Source: Gammaproteobacteria bacterium 45_16_T64
Lineage (GTDB): Bacteria; Pseudomonadota; Gammaproteobacteria; Pseudomonadales; Ketobacteraceae
Assembly: GCA_002162955.1 (NCBI GenBank)
Contig: MABD01000038.1
Location: 1 to 64,000 of the forward strand
Direction of reading: 5' to 3'
DNA: 64,000 nt
Part shown: positions 1 to 9,486 of the stretch, piece after piece
Layout: every line of letters begins with the position of its first letter
Numbering within the stretch: position 1 is the stretch's first letter
Program-made: the position numbers and the translations under genes
The notes under the pieces: generated by a model
The model's input: the letters and a program-made list of their open reading frames with translations, nothing else
What the model was told of the DNA's origin: nothing
Database searches by the model: none

Positions 1-6
1 TGTGAC

Positions 7-74
7 AAAGCCTGAATCCTTATAGCTATAACGTTTGTTCGCACTCACATTATATCTATTTAGATTCAGGCTTT
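7..74 (+). terminator. Long-loop inverted repeat, possible terminator of a gene outside the window
   Basis: Twelve-base arms (AAAGCCTGAATC at 7-18, GATTCAGGCTTT at 63-74) are perfectly complementary and are followed by a short T-rich stretch. The loop of 44 bases contains a small self-complementary TATAGCTATA. This would suit the end of a gene lying before the window, but the loop is long for an intrinsic terminator. Confidence 0.35.
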
Positions 75-325
75 CTTATTTAGTCACTCACTGTGGGACA
101 GCAGTGGCCTTGGTGGCGGGTTTTTAGTTAGCTAGACAGCGCTATTTCCACCACATACTGAGTGTGATGATAATAATTCGAGCTATGGAGACGTTAACTG
201 CGCTGTTCACTAGAATACCTAAATGCGTTATTGGATAAGCTGAAAGGCTAGCACAGTATTCGAAGCCGTGGTAGCCTTACGCGAAATAATCGATCAAAGA
301 TATCTATAGTGGAGCAGTGGTAAAA
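75..325. other. Intergenic stretch with no recognisable gene
   Basis: Together with the inverted repeat at 7-74, the first 325 bases carry no convincing coding frame. I see no RNA gene here. The last bases (GGAG at 311-314) serve as the ribosome binding site of the gene starting at 326. Confidence 0.5.
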
Positions 326-775
326 ATGAGTGCATATCCTAGTGATTCCTATCTTGTTGAGTTGAAAGGGCTTCTCGACGAGTATTTTCCTAATAATATC
401 AAGGAAACATTAAAGCCAAAGCGAGAAGCAATGATTGCGAAAAGCTATGGGGATGTGTTCGATATTCAATGTGAGGCTATTACCGTTATCGGTGCGATAG
501 AAGTGTCCCACCTGTTAGGTATGAATGATGTGATTGTGCCTATCCTAGCGGAAGAATACGGCAAGTTGCTGACGGCGTTGAAAGCCCTTGAAAAGGCGAC
601 CAAAGCGATTAAGCAGTTTAGCGAACTGAAAGAGACATTGGACCGGGTTAAGAAAGTCGCCAAACTTAGCGAAGTGTCGAATTATCTCTATAAAGATCTA
701 GAATATCTCACTGAGACTTACGGCTTAGATATCGATGCTAAAGAAATCGTGACGAATGTAAAGAAGCTGGCGTAA
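326..775 (+). CDS. Hypothetical alpha-helical cytoplasmic protein
   Basis: About 149 residues, with no signal peptide or membrane segment. Residues about 75-130 are rich in Lys, Glu, Leu and Ala and look like long amphipathic helices or a coiled coil. I chose ATG at 326 because GGAG at 311-314 is properly spaced from it, whereas the GTG at 317 lies only two bases from that motif. It stands alone, converging on the helicase gene with a gap of 13 bases. I do not recognise a family and assign no function. Confidence 0.6.
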   Translation: MSAYPSDSYLVELKGLLDEYFPNNIKETLKPKREAMIAKSYGDVFDIQCEAITVIGAIEVSHLLGMNDVIVPILAEEYGKLLTALKALEKATKAIKQFSELKETLDRVKKVAKLSEVSNYLYKDLEYLTETYGLDIDAKEIVTNVKKLA

Positions 776-788
776 GGTGTGTGGGAAG

Positions 789-2909
789 TTAATCCCACAT
801 ACACAGTAGCTTTTCCCGTATATCAGAGATCACCTGCTGGCCCTTGGCGATCTCTTCGGGTGTTCTCTCTATACACGGGTAATGAGTACACTCAAGCAAG
901 GGCATAATGTTCTCCGTTAGAAATCGACTCTTTCCTCCATACACATGCTTATCCCCATTTTTTTGTTGCTCCGGTATCCAATATTTTAGTGGCTGAATAA
1001 GGTGAACCTCATTTTTTGCACGAGTAATGGCGACATTTAATAAGCGTCGTTCTTCTTCAATGGCTCTATCATCACCAGCAGAATATTCATTGGGAAAATT
1101 GCCGTCAGCGACATTGAGAATATGTACATTTTTCCATTCCTGTCCTTTGGCGCTATGTACGGTAGATAAGATTAGAAAATCGTCATCAATATGGGGAGTA
1201 CCCGCTAAATCGCCCGTTGTTTGTGGGGGATCCAAGGTAAGCTCACTGAGAAATCGCTCTCGTGTGGGAAACTGCTGAGATATTTGTGCAAGCTGTTCTA
1301 CATCACCGAATCGTACAAAGTGATCGTCATAGTTAATCTCGAGGAGTGATTGATAGCAGCTTGCTGCTTTATTGACTTGATCATGCCAGGGAATAGCGTC
1401 GTCATGAATGGCAATAAGCAATGCGGATAATTCTTCCCATAACGCTTGGGCAGCAGAAGGCAATGTCCATGTCGATAAACTATGGATATCAAATTGATTG
1501 AGTTCTAAATGCTGTAGCGTTTTGTCTGCTATTTTGGGGCCTACGCCGGGTAATAATTTTAATACCCGAAAAGCCGAGACGCTAAATTTTGGATTGTCAG
1601 CCCAACGCAAAATCCCCAGTAAGTCTTTTACATGGGAAGCCTCCAAAAATTTTAACCCTCCATGTTTAACGAATGGAATATTGCGTCGGGTTAACTCGAG
1701 TTCTAAACGGTCGCTATGATAACTGGATCGAAATAATACGGCTTGTTGTTTTAAATCGACACCAGATTCTCTAGCGGCGAGAACCTGTTCAACAATATAT
1801 TCCGCCTGTTTTGTATCGTCTGCGACTGTCACTAGTTTGGGTTTGTCGCCAGATTTGTTGTCGCTATAGAGGGCGACCTTATATCCCTCATCTCCTTCCG
1901 ATAATAACGCATTCGATAGATCGAGAATATGCTGATGAGAACGGTAATTTTGCGTGAGCGATATTACTGTTGCACGGGGGGAAAACAAATCAGGAAATTG
2001 TAGAATATTATCTACCGTTGCAGAGCGAAAACTATAGATAGATTGGGCATCGTCACCGACAACCGTTACACCTTCGCCCGTTGGAAAAAGTCCCGTTAAG
2101 ATGCCTGCTTGCAACAGATTGGTATCCTGATATTCATCCACCAGAATATAATCAAACTGTGCGCGTATTATTGCGGCGATATCGGGAACCTTGGCAAGGT
2201 GATAGCAGTAGAGTAATAGATCATCATAATCTAAACAGAGCTGATCGATTTTGGATTGAGTATAGCGAGAAAATAGCTGCTTAAGCTCGGACTCCCATTC
2301 TCGACAATAAGGAAAATCGAGCCTAAGAATATCGGCAATATCTTGTTGGGAATTAATACACTTAGAATAAATATTAAGGCAAGTGTTTTTCTTTGGAAAA
2401 CGTTTATCGGTCTGAGTAAATTCTAATTCATGACGAAGCATATCCAATAGATCGGCAGAATCACCACGGTCCATGATGACAAAGTCACTTTCTAAGCCGA
2501 TGCTCTTGCCATGAATGCGCAACAGTCTATTGGCGATGGAGTGGAATGTACCCATCCATGATATATTTATGGGCTGATAATGTTTACTATCCTTTCTCGA
2601 TTGTTGTTCTACAATTCGATTAGCCCGTGAAGAGAGTTCACCTGCGGCTCTGCGCGCAAATGTCATTAATAGAATACGTTCTGGTGACACACCCGATAAG
2701 ATTAGTTGCGCTGTTCTATGCGCTAAAGTATTTGTTTTTCCGGTGCCCGCGCCTGCGATAATTAATAACGGTGGGGAAATAACGGCGGGTGAGAGTGAAC
2801 TATTCTGATCGTCTAGACCAAAGTGTACCGCAGCAGATTGTTGTTCGTTTAATAATGTTGTATTGAGCACAGTCTGCCTCCACGGGAAATGGGATACTTT
2901 GTATGACAT
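789..2909 (-). CDS. UvrD/Rep-type (SF1A) ATP-dependent DNA helicase
   Basis: A 706-residue superfamily 1A helicase, predicted to unwind DNA 3' to 5' in repair or replication restart. Motifs are in the family order: Walker A GAGTGKT near residue 53, Walker B-like LVDEYQD near 257, GDDAQSIYSFR near 287, QNYRSHQHIL (motif IV), TVHSAKGQEW (motif V) and LNVAITRAK (motif VI). Length fits UvrD, Rep and PcrA, but I cannot say which branch. AAGGAAA lies just upstream of the ATG. The gene is divergent from the SDR gene at 3099. It is more likely an accessory UvrD-like helicase than the housekeeping uvrD, which is inference. Confidence 0.93.
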   Translation of the reverse strand: MSYKVSHFPWRQTVLNTTLLNEQQSAAVHFGLDDQNSSLSPAVISPPLLIIAGAGTGKTNTLAHRTAQLILSGVSPERILLMTFARRAAGELSSRANRIVEQQSRKDSKHYQPINISWMGTFHSIANRLLRIHGKSIGLESDFVIMDRGDSADLLDMLRHELEFTQTDKRFPKKNTCLNIYSKCINSQQDIADILRLDFPYCREWESELKQLFSRYTQSKIDQLCLDYDDLLLYCYHLAKVPDIAAIIRAQFDYILVDEYQDTNLLQAGILTGLFPTGEGVTVVGDDAQSIYSFRSATVDNILQFPDLFSPRATVISLTQNYRSHQHILDLSNALLSEGDEGYKVALYSDNKSGDKPKLVTVADDTKQAEYIVEQVLAARESGVDLKQQAVLFRSSYHSDRLELELTRRNIPFVKHGGLKFLEASHVKDLLGILRWADNPKFSVSAFRVLKLLPGVGPKIADKTLQHLELNQFDIHSLSTWTLPSAAQALWEELSALLIAIHDDAIPWHDQVNKAASCYQSLLEINYDDHFVRFGDVEQLAQISQQFPTRERFLSELTLDPPQTTGDLAGTPHIDDDFLILSTVHSAKGQEWKNVHILNVADGNFPNEYSAGDDRAIEEERRLLNVAITRAKNEVHLIQPLKYWIPEQQKNGDKHVYGGKSRFLTENIMPLLECTHYPCIERTPEEIAKGQQVISDIREKLLCMWD

Positions 2910-2989
2910 TTTCCTTCAGAGGTCTCTCGTGTGTCTCTTCTCATTAGGATATGTTCTCTATTGGGCGTGGAAGGATTAGTATGAACCAT

Positions 2990-3025
2990 AAACCTATAGC
3001 TGTAAATACATACAGCTATAGGTTT
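2990..3025. terminator. Perfect 15-bp stem hairpin between divergent genes
   Basis: Arms AAACCTATAGCTGTA (2990-3004) and TACAGCTATAGGTTT (3011-3025) pair perfectly around the loop AATACA, and the + strand continues with one further T. It looks like an intrinsic terminator, but it lies between two genes transcribed away from each other. It may instead be a large operator, or mark the end of a short unrecognised transcript. Confidence 0.5.
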
Positions 3026-3098
3026 TGATGAAATTCGTTCGCCGTCGAAATCAGATTAGGAAGTACAAAAAACATTCTATCGATAACAGGAGCATGTA

Positions 3099-3917
3099 AT
3101 GAAAAAATTACCCGGTAAAATTGCTATTGTGACAGGGGCGGGATCAGGCATGGGGGAGGCAATTACGAAGAGACTCTGTAGCTTAGGCGCGACGGTGATT
3201 GCAACGGACATCAATGAATCGGGGTTGCAGTCCGCGTTGGGTAATATTTCTGATGCAGGTCAGATTGTATGCCGATACCAAGATGTGACTGACGAGGAAG
3301 CGTTCTTTGAATTGGTTAAAAGTACGGCAAAAGAATACGGTCGGCTTGATTATATTTTTAACAATGCTGGTATAGCCATTGCGGGTGAAGTGAAGAACAA
3401 CACCATGGATGATTGGAAGAAAACAATTGATATCAATCAGATGGGTGTCATTTACGGTACGTTAGCGGCCTACGAGGTCATGCGTAACCAAGGCTATGGC
3501 CACATTGTGAATACGGCGTCTGTGGCAGGCTTGGTACCCGCGCCAATGCTAACCGCGTATTCAATGACCAAGCATGCGGTATTGGGGTTAACGCTAGCGT
3601 TGCGTGAAGAAGCCAAAGCTTATGGTGTAAACCTCAATGTAGTGTGCCCAGGTATTGTGAAAACCAATATTGTACAGCCTGATCGGTTGCGTGACTTTGA
3701 TCTGGGTAATGACCCTTTTGACTTTGTACAACAAAAAGCAAAAATAAAGGCGATAAGTGCTGATGAAGCGGCTGAATTTATCGTAAAGGGAGTGGCGCGC
3801 AATGATGCAGAGATCATATTCCCGCTGCATGGAAGAATGTTTGTGCGATCTTACAGAAATTTACGCAGAGCGTGGGAGGGTATGACAGCACTGAGTTTAC
3901 GGGTGATGCGAAATTGA
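3099..3917 (+). CDS. Short-chain dehydrogenase/reductase (SDR)
   Basis: A 272-residue classical SDR, a cytoplasmic NAD(P)-dependent oxidoreductase. The cofactor motif TGAGSGMG is near residue 13, Asp39 at the end of strand two (ATDIN) suggests NAD(H) preference, NNAG is near 90, and the catalytic YSMTK is near 157-161 with its partner Ser upstream. AGGAG precedes the ATG at good spacing. The substrate cannot be read from the sequence, though the C-terminal extension resembles SDRs acting on lipid-like or hydroxy-acyl substrates. It stands alone, divergent from the helicase. Confidence 0.9.
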   Translation: MKKLPGKIAIVTGAGSGMGEAITKRLCSLGATVIATDINESGLQSALGNISDAGQIVCRYQDVTDEEAFFELVKSTAKEYGRLDYIFNNAGIAIAGEVKNNTMDDWKKTIDINQMGVIYGTLAAYEVMRNQGYGHIVNTASVAGLVPAPMLTAYSMTKHAVLGLTLALREEAKAYGVNLNVVCPGIVKTNIVQPDRLRDFDLGNDPFDFVQQKAKIKAISADEAAEFIVKGVARNDAEIIFPLHGRMFVRSYRNLRRAWEGMTALSLRVMRN

Positions 3918-4001
3918 TAACTTGAGGGGGTGCGTTGGCTTGCGCCTAGGGATTAAGCTACACTGATTTAGTATTGTCTTTCAGTATGGAATCAGTAAGT
4001 T

Positions 4002-4856
4002 ATGCGATTTTTGCTTGTACTTATAACACTCCTGTCCACGTCAGTACTGGCGCAAGAGAAGCCTTTGCTGACGTGGTATCTTACCAATTGGCCGCCCGCT
4101 TTTATTGTTGATGGTCTACGCCAAGGCACCGGTTATGCGGATGTGATCGTTGATATTCTTGAAAGAGAGATGCCAGAGTATCGCCATGAACGGCAATTGT
4201 TACCCTATCCCAGAATCTTAAATTACATCGAGAGGGGAAATGAGGGCTGCTACCCCACTAACATATATGACAAAAAACACGATTTTGGTGTGACCTCTGT
4301 TCCCATCGTGCTGGTATCTGGACACAGTATCTATATCCACAAAGATAACCTGGAAAAGTTCCCTTACCCTCGGGGTGTGTCGTTAGCGGCTTTGCTCAAT
4401 AACTCAGCGCTCACATTGGGGGTTCGAGGGGACCTAGAATTTGGCTCTACGCTATCGCCTATTTTAAAATCTCACCGAAATGAAAAGCACATGATTACAC
4501 GATCTGGTCAAGATCTTGTTGATGGTTTGGTGAAAATGTTGGATAGAAGACGTATCGACTACTTTATCGAATATAATTTTGTGATGAAGTTTGTGACCGA
4601 TAAAATAGGCCTAAAGATGGATGACTTTATTGAAATCCCAATTTTTGAGAACAGGGATGAATACGTGCGCGGTGCTGTTGAGTGTCCTAACAGTCCCTGG
4701 GGAAAAGAAGTGATCGTCAAGGTCAATAAAATTTTGGTAAATTTACGAGAAACCGCTGAATTTAGAGAGTTAAATGAAAAATGGTTTGTCTCATCGTCTA
4801 ATAAACTGCAGTATTGGCCGAAGTATCAGGAACTTATTTTAGACATAACGCAGTAA
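4002..4856 (+). CDS. Periplasmic solute-binding-like protein, family 3 type
   Basis: A 284-residue secreted protein with a cleavable signal peptide (about residues 1-17, ending VLA-QE). The sequence afterwards (LTWYLTNWPPAFIVDG, then GYADVIVDIL) follows the pattern of bacterial extracellular solute-binding proteins of family 3. Many marine gammaproteobacteria carry such proteins without a transporter. No ABC permease or ATPase is adjacent here, so uptake is unproven and a sensory or orphan role is possible. The gene stands alone, about 48 bases before the GspF-like gene. No strong ribosome binding site is seen. Confidence 0.75.
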   Translation: MRFLLVLITLLSTSVLAQEKPLLTWYLTNWPPAFIVDGLRQGTGYADVIVDILEREMPEYRHERQLLPYPRILNYIERGNEGCYPTNIYDKKHDFGVTSVPIVLVSGHSIYIHKDNLEKFPYPRGVSLAALLNNSALTLGVRGDLEFGSTLSPILKSHRNEKHMITRSGQDLVDGLVKMLDRRRIDYFIEYNFVMKFVTDKIGLKMDDFIEIPIFENRDEYVRGAVECPNSPWGKEVIVKVNKILVNLRETAEFRELNEKWFVSSSNKLQYWPKYQELILDITQ

Positions 4857-4904
4857 GATAGATGTATCGAGTGTAAAGGAACGTATTATATCTAGGGAGG
4901 TCGC

Positions 4905-5879
4905 ATGTCATCAACCAAAGACGAGCAGAAATTAGCGCTAGTGAGCCGAATGCTCTCGTATCAACAGGATAATGGGGAATCTACCCCCGTCACGTTAAAA
5001 CAGTTGTCATCGAAATTACCCGAGGAATATCGCGAAACTATCGATGATGTCAATCGTATCATTTCCGGTGATGCGAGAGTGCTTAGCGGATATGATTCAG
5101 CACGATTTTTAATGTTGATTAAGCTCATGAATGTCGCGAGAAGTGAAGGTGTTGATACAACCACCATGCTGGCGAATATTAGTCAATCAGTCACGGAGGC
5201 CATTAATCAGGCGGATGATTTTTGGGGCGTTTTTCAGACACTGATGTCCTATCTGGTTGTTGTGTTTGCAATCGCAATGATGGTTGTGAGTATCTTTATG
5301 GAAAAGGTGCTACCTGAGTTTAGAGATGTATTTGACGACTTTAATGCGGAGCTGCCAGAATTTACGCGATTTGTATTAGATAATGAGCTGGCGCTTTTTA
5401 TTATCGTCATTGGAATTGGACAGTGTGTGTTGGTTTCGGCGCTGTTATCGGTTCATATTAAAGGTCGAGTCTCAGCGTTTGAGCCGCTTTCCCGGTGGTG
5501 CCGTTTGATACCCGGTATTCGAGATTTGCATTCAATATATGGATATTATCTCTATATTCAATATGCAAGAATTCTTATGCAAACGGGGATGAAAAGTGTG
5601 GATGCGCTCAGCCATGGAAAGATACTGGCGCAGGTTGATACAGATAATATTCACGAATTATCTATTCTTGATGATGGGGTTGCGATCGCGAGTGACATGC
5701 GGGTATTGGATAAGGAATTGCCGCATCAGATCCAACAGGTAAGCGTAAAATTCATCAAACAAATGACGATCATAAGGGACCGTATAACGCGCAGTACACA
5801 AGCTGCAACAGGAGTTATTATTGGTGGTCTTATTATTGCGATGTATTTACCTATCTTTCAATTAGGTTCAACGACGTAA
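4905..5879 (+). CDS. GspF/PilC-like inner-membrane platform protein
   Basis: A 324-residue protein with a soluble N-terminal region (1-110), membrane segments near 112-132, 162-184 and 300-318, and a helical domain between the last two. This is the topology of type II secretion F and type IV pilus PilC platform proteins, which normally have about 400 residues and two F domains. Here the N-terminal half is short. AGGGAGG lies six bases before the ATG. The pilin gene follows after 10 bases, so the two probably form an operon. No assembly ATPase or prepilin peptidase is adjacent, so it would have to borrow one encoded elsewhere. Confidence 0.75.
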   Translation: MSSTKDEQKLALVSRMLSYQQDNGESTPVTLKQLSSKLPEEYRETIDDVNRIISGDARVLSGYDSARFLMLIKLMNVARSEGVDTTTMLANISQSVTEAINQADDFWGVFQTLMSYLVVVFAIAMMVVSIFMEKVLPEFRDVFDDFNAELPEFTRFVLDNELALFIIVIGIGQCVLVSALLSVHIKGRVSAFEPLSRWCRLIPGIRDLHSIYGYYLYIQYARILMQTGMKSVDALSHGKILAQVDTDNIHELSILDDGVAIASDMRVLDKELPHQIQQVSVKFIKQMTIIRDRITRSTQAATGVIIGGLIIAMYLPIFQLGSTT

Positions 5880-5889
5880 GGACAGACAA

Positions 5890-6366
5890 ATGAAACATAA
5901 TGGATTTACTTTAATTGAATTAATGATCGTTGTCGCTATCATCGGTATTTTGGCGTCCATTGCGTTACCGGAGTATCAGCAATATATCACCCGTGCACAA
6001 GTGTCTGAATCAATGACATTGGCAAGCGGCCTGAAAAGTCGGGTGACTGAATACCATAAACATACAGGGTATTTTCCAGAAAATAATGAGGAGGCGGGAA
6101 TTCCACCATCGAATAAATTGCTAGGTAACTATGTATCCAGCATAGAAATGGTGGATGGGGCCTTTCACGTAACTTTGGGAAATAAAGTCAACAAATCGCT
6201 GCAAAATAAGATTCTAACACTTAGGCCCATTGTGGTAACCGGTTCTCCTGCTAGCCCGTTCTCATGGTTGTGTGGAACGGCGAGTGTGCCAGAAGGAATG
6301 GAAGCGGTGGGTGAGGATAGAACCGATATCGATAAATCGTTATTGCCTGCGGTGTGCCATATTTGA
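5890..6366 (+). CDS. Type IV pilin (PilA-like)
   Basis: A 158-residue prepilin. The short leader MKHNG is followed by [20 protein letters not shown], the canonical type III signal with cleavage before Phe6 and Glu at +5 of the mature protein. Residues 6-33 form the hydrophobic assembly helix. Two late cysteines (in WLCG and in the terminal AVCHI) could close the D-region disulfide loop typical of major pilins. It lies 10 bases after the GspF/PilC-like gene and has AAGGAC as its ribosome binding site. It should be inserted in the inner membrane and assembled into a fibre. Whether it is a major or accessory pilin is not decidable. Confidence 0.92.
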   Translation: MKHNGFTLIELMIVVAIIGILASIALPEYQQYITRAQVSESMTLASGLKSRVTEYHKHTGYFPENNEEAGIPPSNKLLGNYVSSIEMVDGAFHVTLGNKVNKSLQNKILTLRPIVVTGSPASPFSWLCGTASVPEGMEAVGEDRTDIDKSLLPAVCHI

Positions 6367-6424
6367 TCGGCTGATTACTATCCAGTGATTAGCAGTAGTA
6401 TAAATATCTAGAGTTGAGTAAAAC

Positions 6425-6670
6425 ATGGAGTCCTTAGGTTCAGGTAACTTAATGAGGCAAGGTGCTGTTCCTTGCCCGAGATGTGGTAAATATATATTTG
6501 ATGAAGAACTTGAGTGTCCTCATTGCGACTACAAATCACGTGATATAGATATTTTTGAACGGAAAGAATATGCGGAAAAAGAAAGGAGAAATGGGAGGGT
6601 ATACGCAGTTCTATTTATGCCGGCAGCATTGATTTTGGTGACAGCTGTGTTGAGTGTCATCTTGGACTGA
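6425..6670 (+). CDS. Small zinc-ribbon membrane protein
   Basis: An 81-residue protein with an N-terminal zinc ribbon (CPRCGKYIFDEELECPHC, residues about 18-35) and one hydrophobic segment near residues 60-80, followed by only two or three residues. It is predicted to be tail-anchored in the inner membrane with the ribbon in the cytoplasm. It follows the pilin gene by 58 bases and may share its transcript. The function is unknown, and the link to pilus assembly is only positional. Confidence 0.7.
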   Translation: MESLGSGNLMRQGAVPCPRCGKYIFDEELECPHCDYKSRDIDIFERKEYAEKERRNGRVYAVLFMPAALILVTAVLSVILD

Positions 6671-6728
6671 CTCAAAAATCGCTTTGGGACTTGGAACAAG
6701 CCGTTGTCAAAAATGTGGATTATCATTG

Positions 6729-6770
6729 CTCGACGGTAGGTACTAACAACTCGACGGTAGATATTAACAA
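6729..6770. repeat. Tandem pair of 21-bp repeats
   Basis: Two adjacent 21-base units, CTCGACGGTAGGTACTAACAA and CTCGACGGTAGATATTAACAA split here at 6729-6749 and 6750-6770, differ at only two positions. They lie in the spacer between the zinc-ribbon gene and the MDR gene. They could be a doubled regulator site or a simple slippage duplication. Confidence 0.7.
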
Positions 6771-6908
6771 GAAGTTGCTTGCTAACCTTTCATGCCTATA
6801 TTACTAAGGTGCAAATCTACCATCACTAAGGTTTGATACTTATCGAACTATCGTATAGCCTATGTTTCATTCAGTTTCCCAATGTCACTTATTGCAGTAG
6901 AGGTATCT

Positions 6909-7925
6909 ATGAAAAAGATCGTGATCACAAAAGCGGGCGGACCCGAGGTACTACAGGTACAGCAATGTCCGGATCTAACCCCTGCGGCTGATGAAGTGCG
7001 TATTGCGGTTAAGGCGTCAGGGCTTAACTTTGCCGATATCATGGCGAGGCAAGGTCTTTATCCAGATGCGCCTAAATTTCCCTGTACGGTAGGGTATGAA
7101 GTTGCTGGTGTGATTGATGAGGTCGGTACAAGTGTTGATAAGCAGTGGTTAGGTAAAGAGGTCATCTCATTGACGCGTTTTGGTGGGCAGGCTGATCAAG
7201 TGGTGGCTCCGGTGCATCAAATATTTGAGAAGCCTTCGTCTTTGTCCTTCGAAGAGGCGGCAGCAATTCCAGTGAATTACCTCACGGCGTATCAGCTGCT
7301 TGTGGCAATGGGTAGTTTGCAGTCCTATGAATCGATTTTGATTCACAACGTGGGTGGTGGCGTTGGACTCGCGGCCTTGGAAATCGCTAAAAAGATTGGT
7401 GCCGAGACTTATGGTACCGCCAGTGGTGGTAAGCATGCGTTCCTTAAGCAAAAGGGCTTAGATCATGCTATTGACTACCGTACTCAGGATTGGAAAAAAG
7501 AGTTATTGAGCATGACCAATGGTCGCGGAGTTGATTTGATATCTGACCCGATTGGCGGCAAAAGCTTGAAGGATAGCTACAAATCATTGAGCAATACTGG
7601 ACGATTAGGGATGTTTGGAATCTCTACGGTGTCTGAGACAGGTGTAAAGGGCAAGCTGAACTTGCTTAAAATGGTCATGCAAACCCCGTTCTATCATCCA
7701 TTTGGATTGATGAACGAGAATAAGGGGGTGTTTGGGGTAAACATGGGGCACCTATGGCATGAACATAAGAAAATCAATGTATGGATGCAGGCGATTTTGG
7801 ATGGATTAAAAGAAGGCTGGATTAACCCGCATGTGGATAAAGTATTTAGCTTTGATGATGCAGGTGAGGCGCATCGCTATATCGAAGAGAGGCGCAATAT
7901 TGGTAAAGTTATTTTAGTACCCTGA
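6909..7925 (+). CDS. Medium-chain dehydrogenase/reductase, NADPH:quinone oxidoreductase type
   Basis: A 338-residue MDR protein from the chosen start. It has the GroES-like fold (GLNFADIMARQGLYP, then the TVGYEVAGVIDEVG turn) and a Rossmann domain with VGGGVGLAALEIAK. The structural and catalytic zinc cysteines of alcohol dehydrogenases are absent, which places it with the zinc-free quinone oxidoreductase/VAT-1-like branch. I prefer ATG at 6909 because AGAGG at 6899-6903 precedes it. An in-frame ATG at 6882 would add nine residues but lacks such a site. It probably reduces quinones or enones with NADPH. It stands alone. Confidence 0.87.
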   Translation: MKKIVITKAGGPEVLQVQQCPDLTPAADEVRIAVKASGLNFADIMARQGLYPDAPKFPCTVGYEVAGVIDEVGTSVDKQWLGKEVISLTRFGGQADQVVAPVHQIFEKPSSLSFEEAAAIPVNYLTAYQLLVAMGSLQSYESILIHNVGGGVGLAALEIAKKIGAETYGTASGGKHAFLKQKGLDHAIDYRTQDWKKELLSMTNGRGVDLISDPIGGKSLKDSYKSLSNTGRLGMFGISTVSETGVKGKLNLLKMVMQTPFYHPFGLMNENKGVFGVNMGHLWHEHKKINVWMQAILDGLKEGWINPHVDKVFSFDDAGEAHRYIEERRNIGKVILVP

Positions 7926-8055
7926 TATATAGATAGGAAATATCAGCAGGATTGGCGGGTTGCGCTCTGTCTTTGCTGGGTTGTTTTCTATACGCTTGTG
8001 CGGCGGCTGATCACGGGGTCAGCCATATCACAACGCGATAGGACTCCTCTCGATT

Positions 8056-8973
8056 ATGGAAAATCAACACCCACAATTGCAGAAATCTCGCCAACGCCGG
8101 GGTTTGATGCTGATGTTATTGGGTACTATTTGCTTTTCAGCGAAAGCGGTATTTGTAAAGCTGTCCTATCAATATAATATTGATGCGGTGTCGTTAATGA
8201 CGTTGCGAATGGGAATTTCTTTACCAATCTATTTATTGATTGGTTTTTTCGTATTAAAAGGCAGCCAACTTTCCAAGTTAACGTTGTCAGATCATCTTAA
8301 GATAATTGCGTTTGGTGTTGCAGGTTATTACCTTGCCAGTTTATTCGATCTATTGGGCTTGCAATACATTACCGCAGGCTTTGAGCGATTAATTCTCTTT
8401 CTATACCCCACGATTGTCCTACTTATTTCGGCGCTCTTTCTCAAGCGATCCATTAGCCGGGTTGAATGGTGTGCGTTGGTACTTGGATATATTGGTATTC
8501 TCATCGTGTATATCAACGATGCACAGTTCGTCGGTGAAGATGTCACTGTTGGTATGCTCTGGGTATTGGGCAGCGCGGTTACATTTGCAATATATATAGT
8601 AGGCAGTGGCCAAATGTTTGCAAAAATAGGCACAATGGGATTTACCGTTTATGCCATGAGTGCGGCAAGTGTAGCGATATTGATTCACTTCTCGTTAACG
8701 CGTCCTATTGAAAGCCTAGATGTGGTGCCTGAGTTATGGATGATTGCGGTAATTATCGCGGTATTTTGTACTGTGATCCCTACTTTCTTAATGGCAGAGG
8801 GTATCAAATGGCTAGGAGCACCTCAGGCGGCGTTAGTGGGTTGTGTAGGGCCGGGTTTTACAGCATTGTTAGCCTACCTAATTTTAGGGGAAGTCTACAC
8901 ATGGGTGCATTTTCTCGGTATGGTACTTGTATTATCTGCAGTGTTTGTCATTGGTCGCAATAAGGGAAAATAA
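8056..8973 (+). CDS. EamA/DMT-family transporter, ten membrane segments
   Basis: A 305-residue inner-membrane protein made of two EamA halves. The first starts with MLMLLGTICFSAKAVFVKL. The second is near residues 160-300 and ends in a GEVYTWVHFLGMVLVLSAVFVIG stretch typical of the last helices of the family. Ten hydrophobic segments can be counted. Members export or import metabolites such as amino acids, but the substrate here is not predictable. The CYTH gene follows after 5 bases, which suggests a shared transcript. Confidence 0.88.
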   Translation: MENQHPQLQKSRQRRGLMLMLLGTICFSAKAVFVKLSYQYNIDAVSLMTLRMGISLPIYLLIGFFVLKGSQLSKLTLSDHLKIIAFGVAGYYLASLFDLLGLQYITAGFERLILFLYPTIVLLISALFLKRSISRVEWCALVLGYIGILIVYINDAQFVGEDVTVGMLWVLGSAVTFAIYIVGSGQMFAKIGTMGFTVYAMSAASVAILIHFSLTRPIESLDVVPELWMIAVIIAVFCTVIPTFLMAEGIKWLGAPQAALVGCVGPGFTALLAYLILGEVYTWVHFLGMVLVLSAVFVIGRNKGK

Positions 8974-8978
8974 TCAGC

Positions 8979-9464
8979 ATGGCTGTCGAGATTGAGCGTA
9001 AGTTTCTATTAAAAAATGATGATTGGAAAAAAGATAAACAAGGTAACCTTATTGAGGGAGTAGCCTTTCGCCAGGGTTATATACCGACCCATGAATCTAC
9101 AGTGAGAGTGCGGATAGAAGGTACTCGAGCGAAGCTGACGATCAAAGGGAAAACCGTTGGCATGTCTCGATTGGAGTATGAATACGAGATTCCTTTTGAG
9201 GACGCCAACGAGATGCTAGATGCGCTTTGTCAGAAACCACTGATTGAAAAAACACGCTATTTCAAAAAAGCCGATGAGGTTACTTGGGAAATTGACATCT
9301 TTGAGGGTGACAACGCGGGGTTAAGGGTCGCAGAAGTGGAGTTGCTTAGCGAAGACCAGCAGGTAGACTACCCCGATTGGCTAGGTGAAGAAGTAACCGG
9401 CGATGCTAAATACTATAACAGTAATTTGGTGGCTTACCCCTTTACACAATGGGATCAATCATAA
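8979..9464 (+). CDS. CYTH-domain protein, inorganic triphosphatase-like
   Basis: A 161-residue protein starting with EIERKFLL, the ExExK signature of the CYTH (triphosphate tunnel) family. Later alternating charged strands (VRVRIEGTRAKLTIKGK, LEYEYEIP, TWEIDIFEG, LRVAEVEL) supply the tunnel's Lys, Arg and Glu side chains. Bacterial members hydrolyse tripolyphosphate or related triphosphates in a metal-dependent way. The length matches single-domain bacterial members. It is tightly linked downstream of the EamA transporter, and the AraC gene follows after 22 bases. Confidence 0.9.
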   Translation: MAVEIERKFLLKNDDWKKDKQGNLIEGVAFRQGYIPTHESTVRVRIEGTRAKLTIKGKTVGMSRLEYEYEIPFEDANEMLDALCQKPLIEKTRYFKKADEVTWEIDIFEGDNAGLRVAEVELLSEDQQVDYPDWLGEEVTGDAKYYNSNLVAYPFTQWDQS

Positions 9465-9486
9465 GAATCATTAGGACGAATTCATA

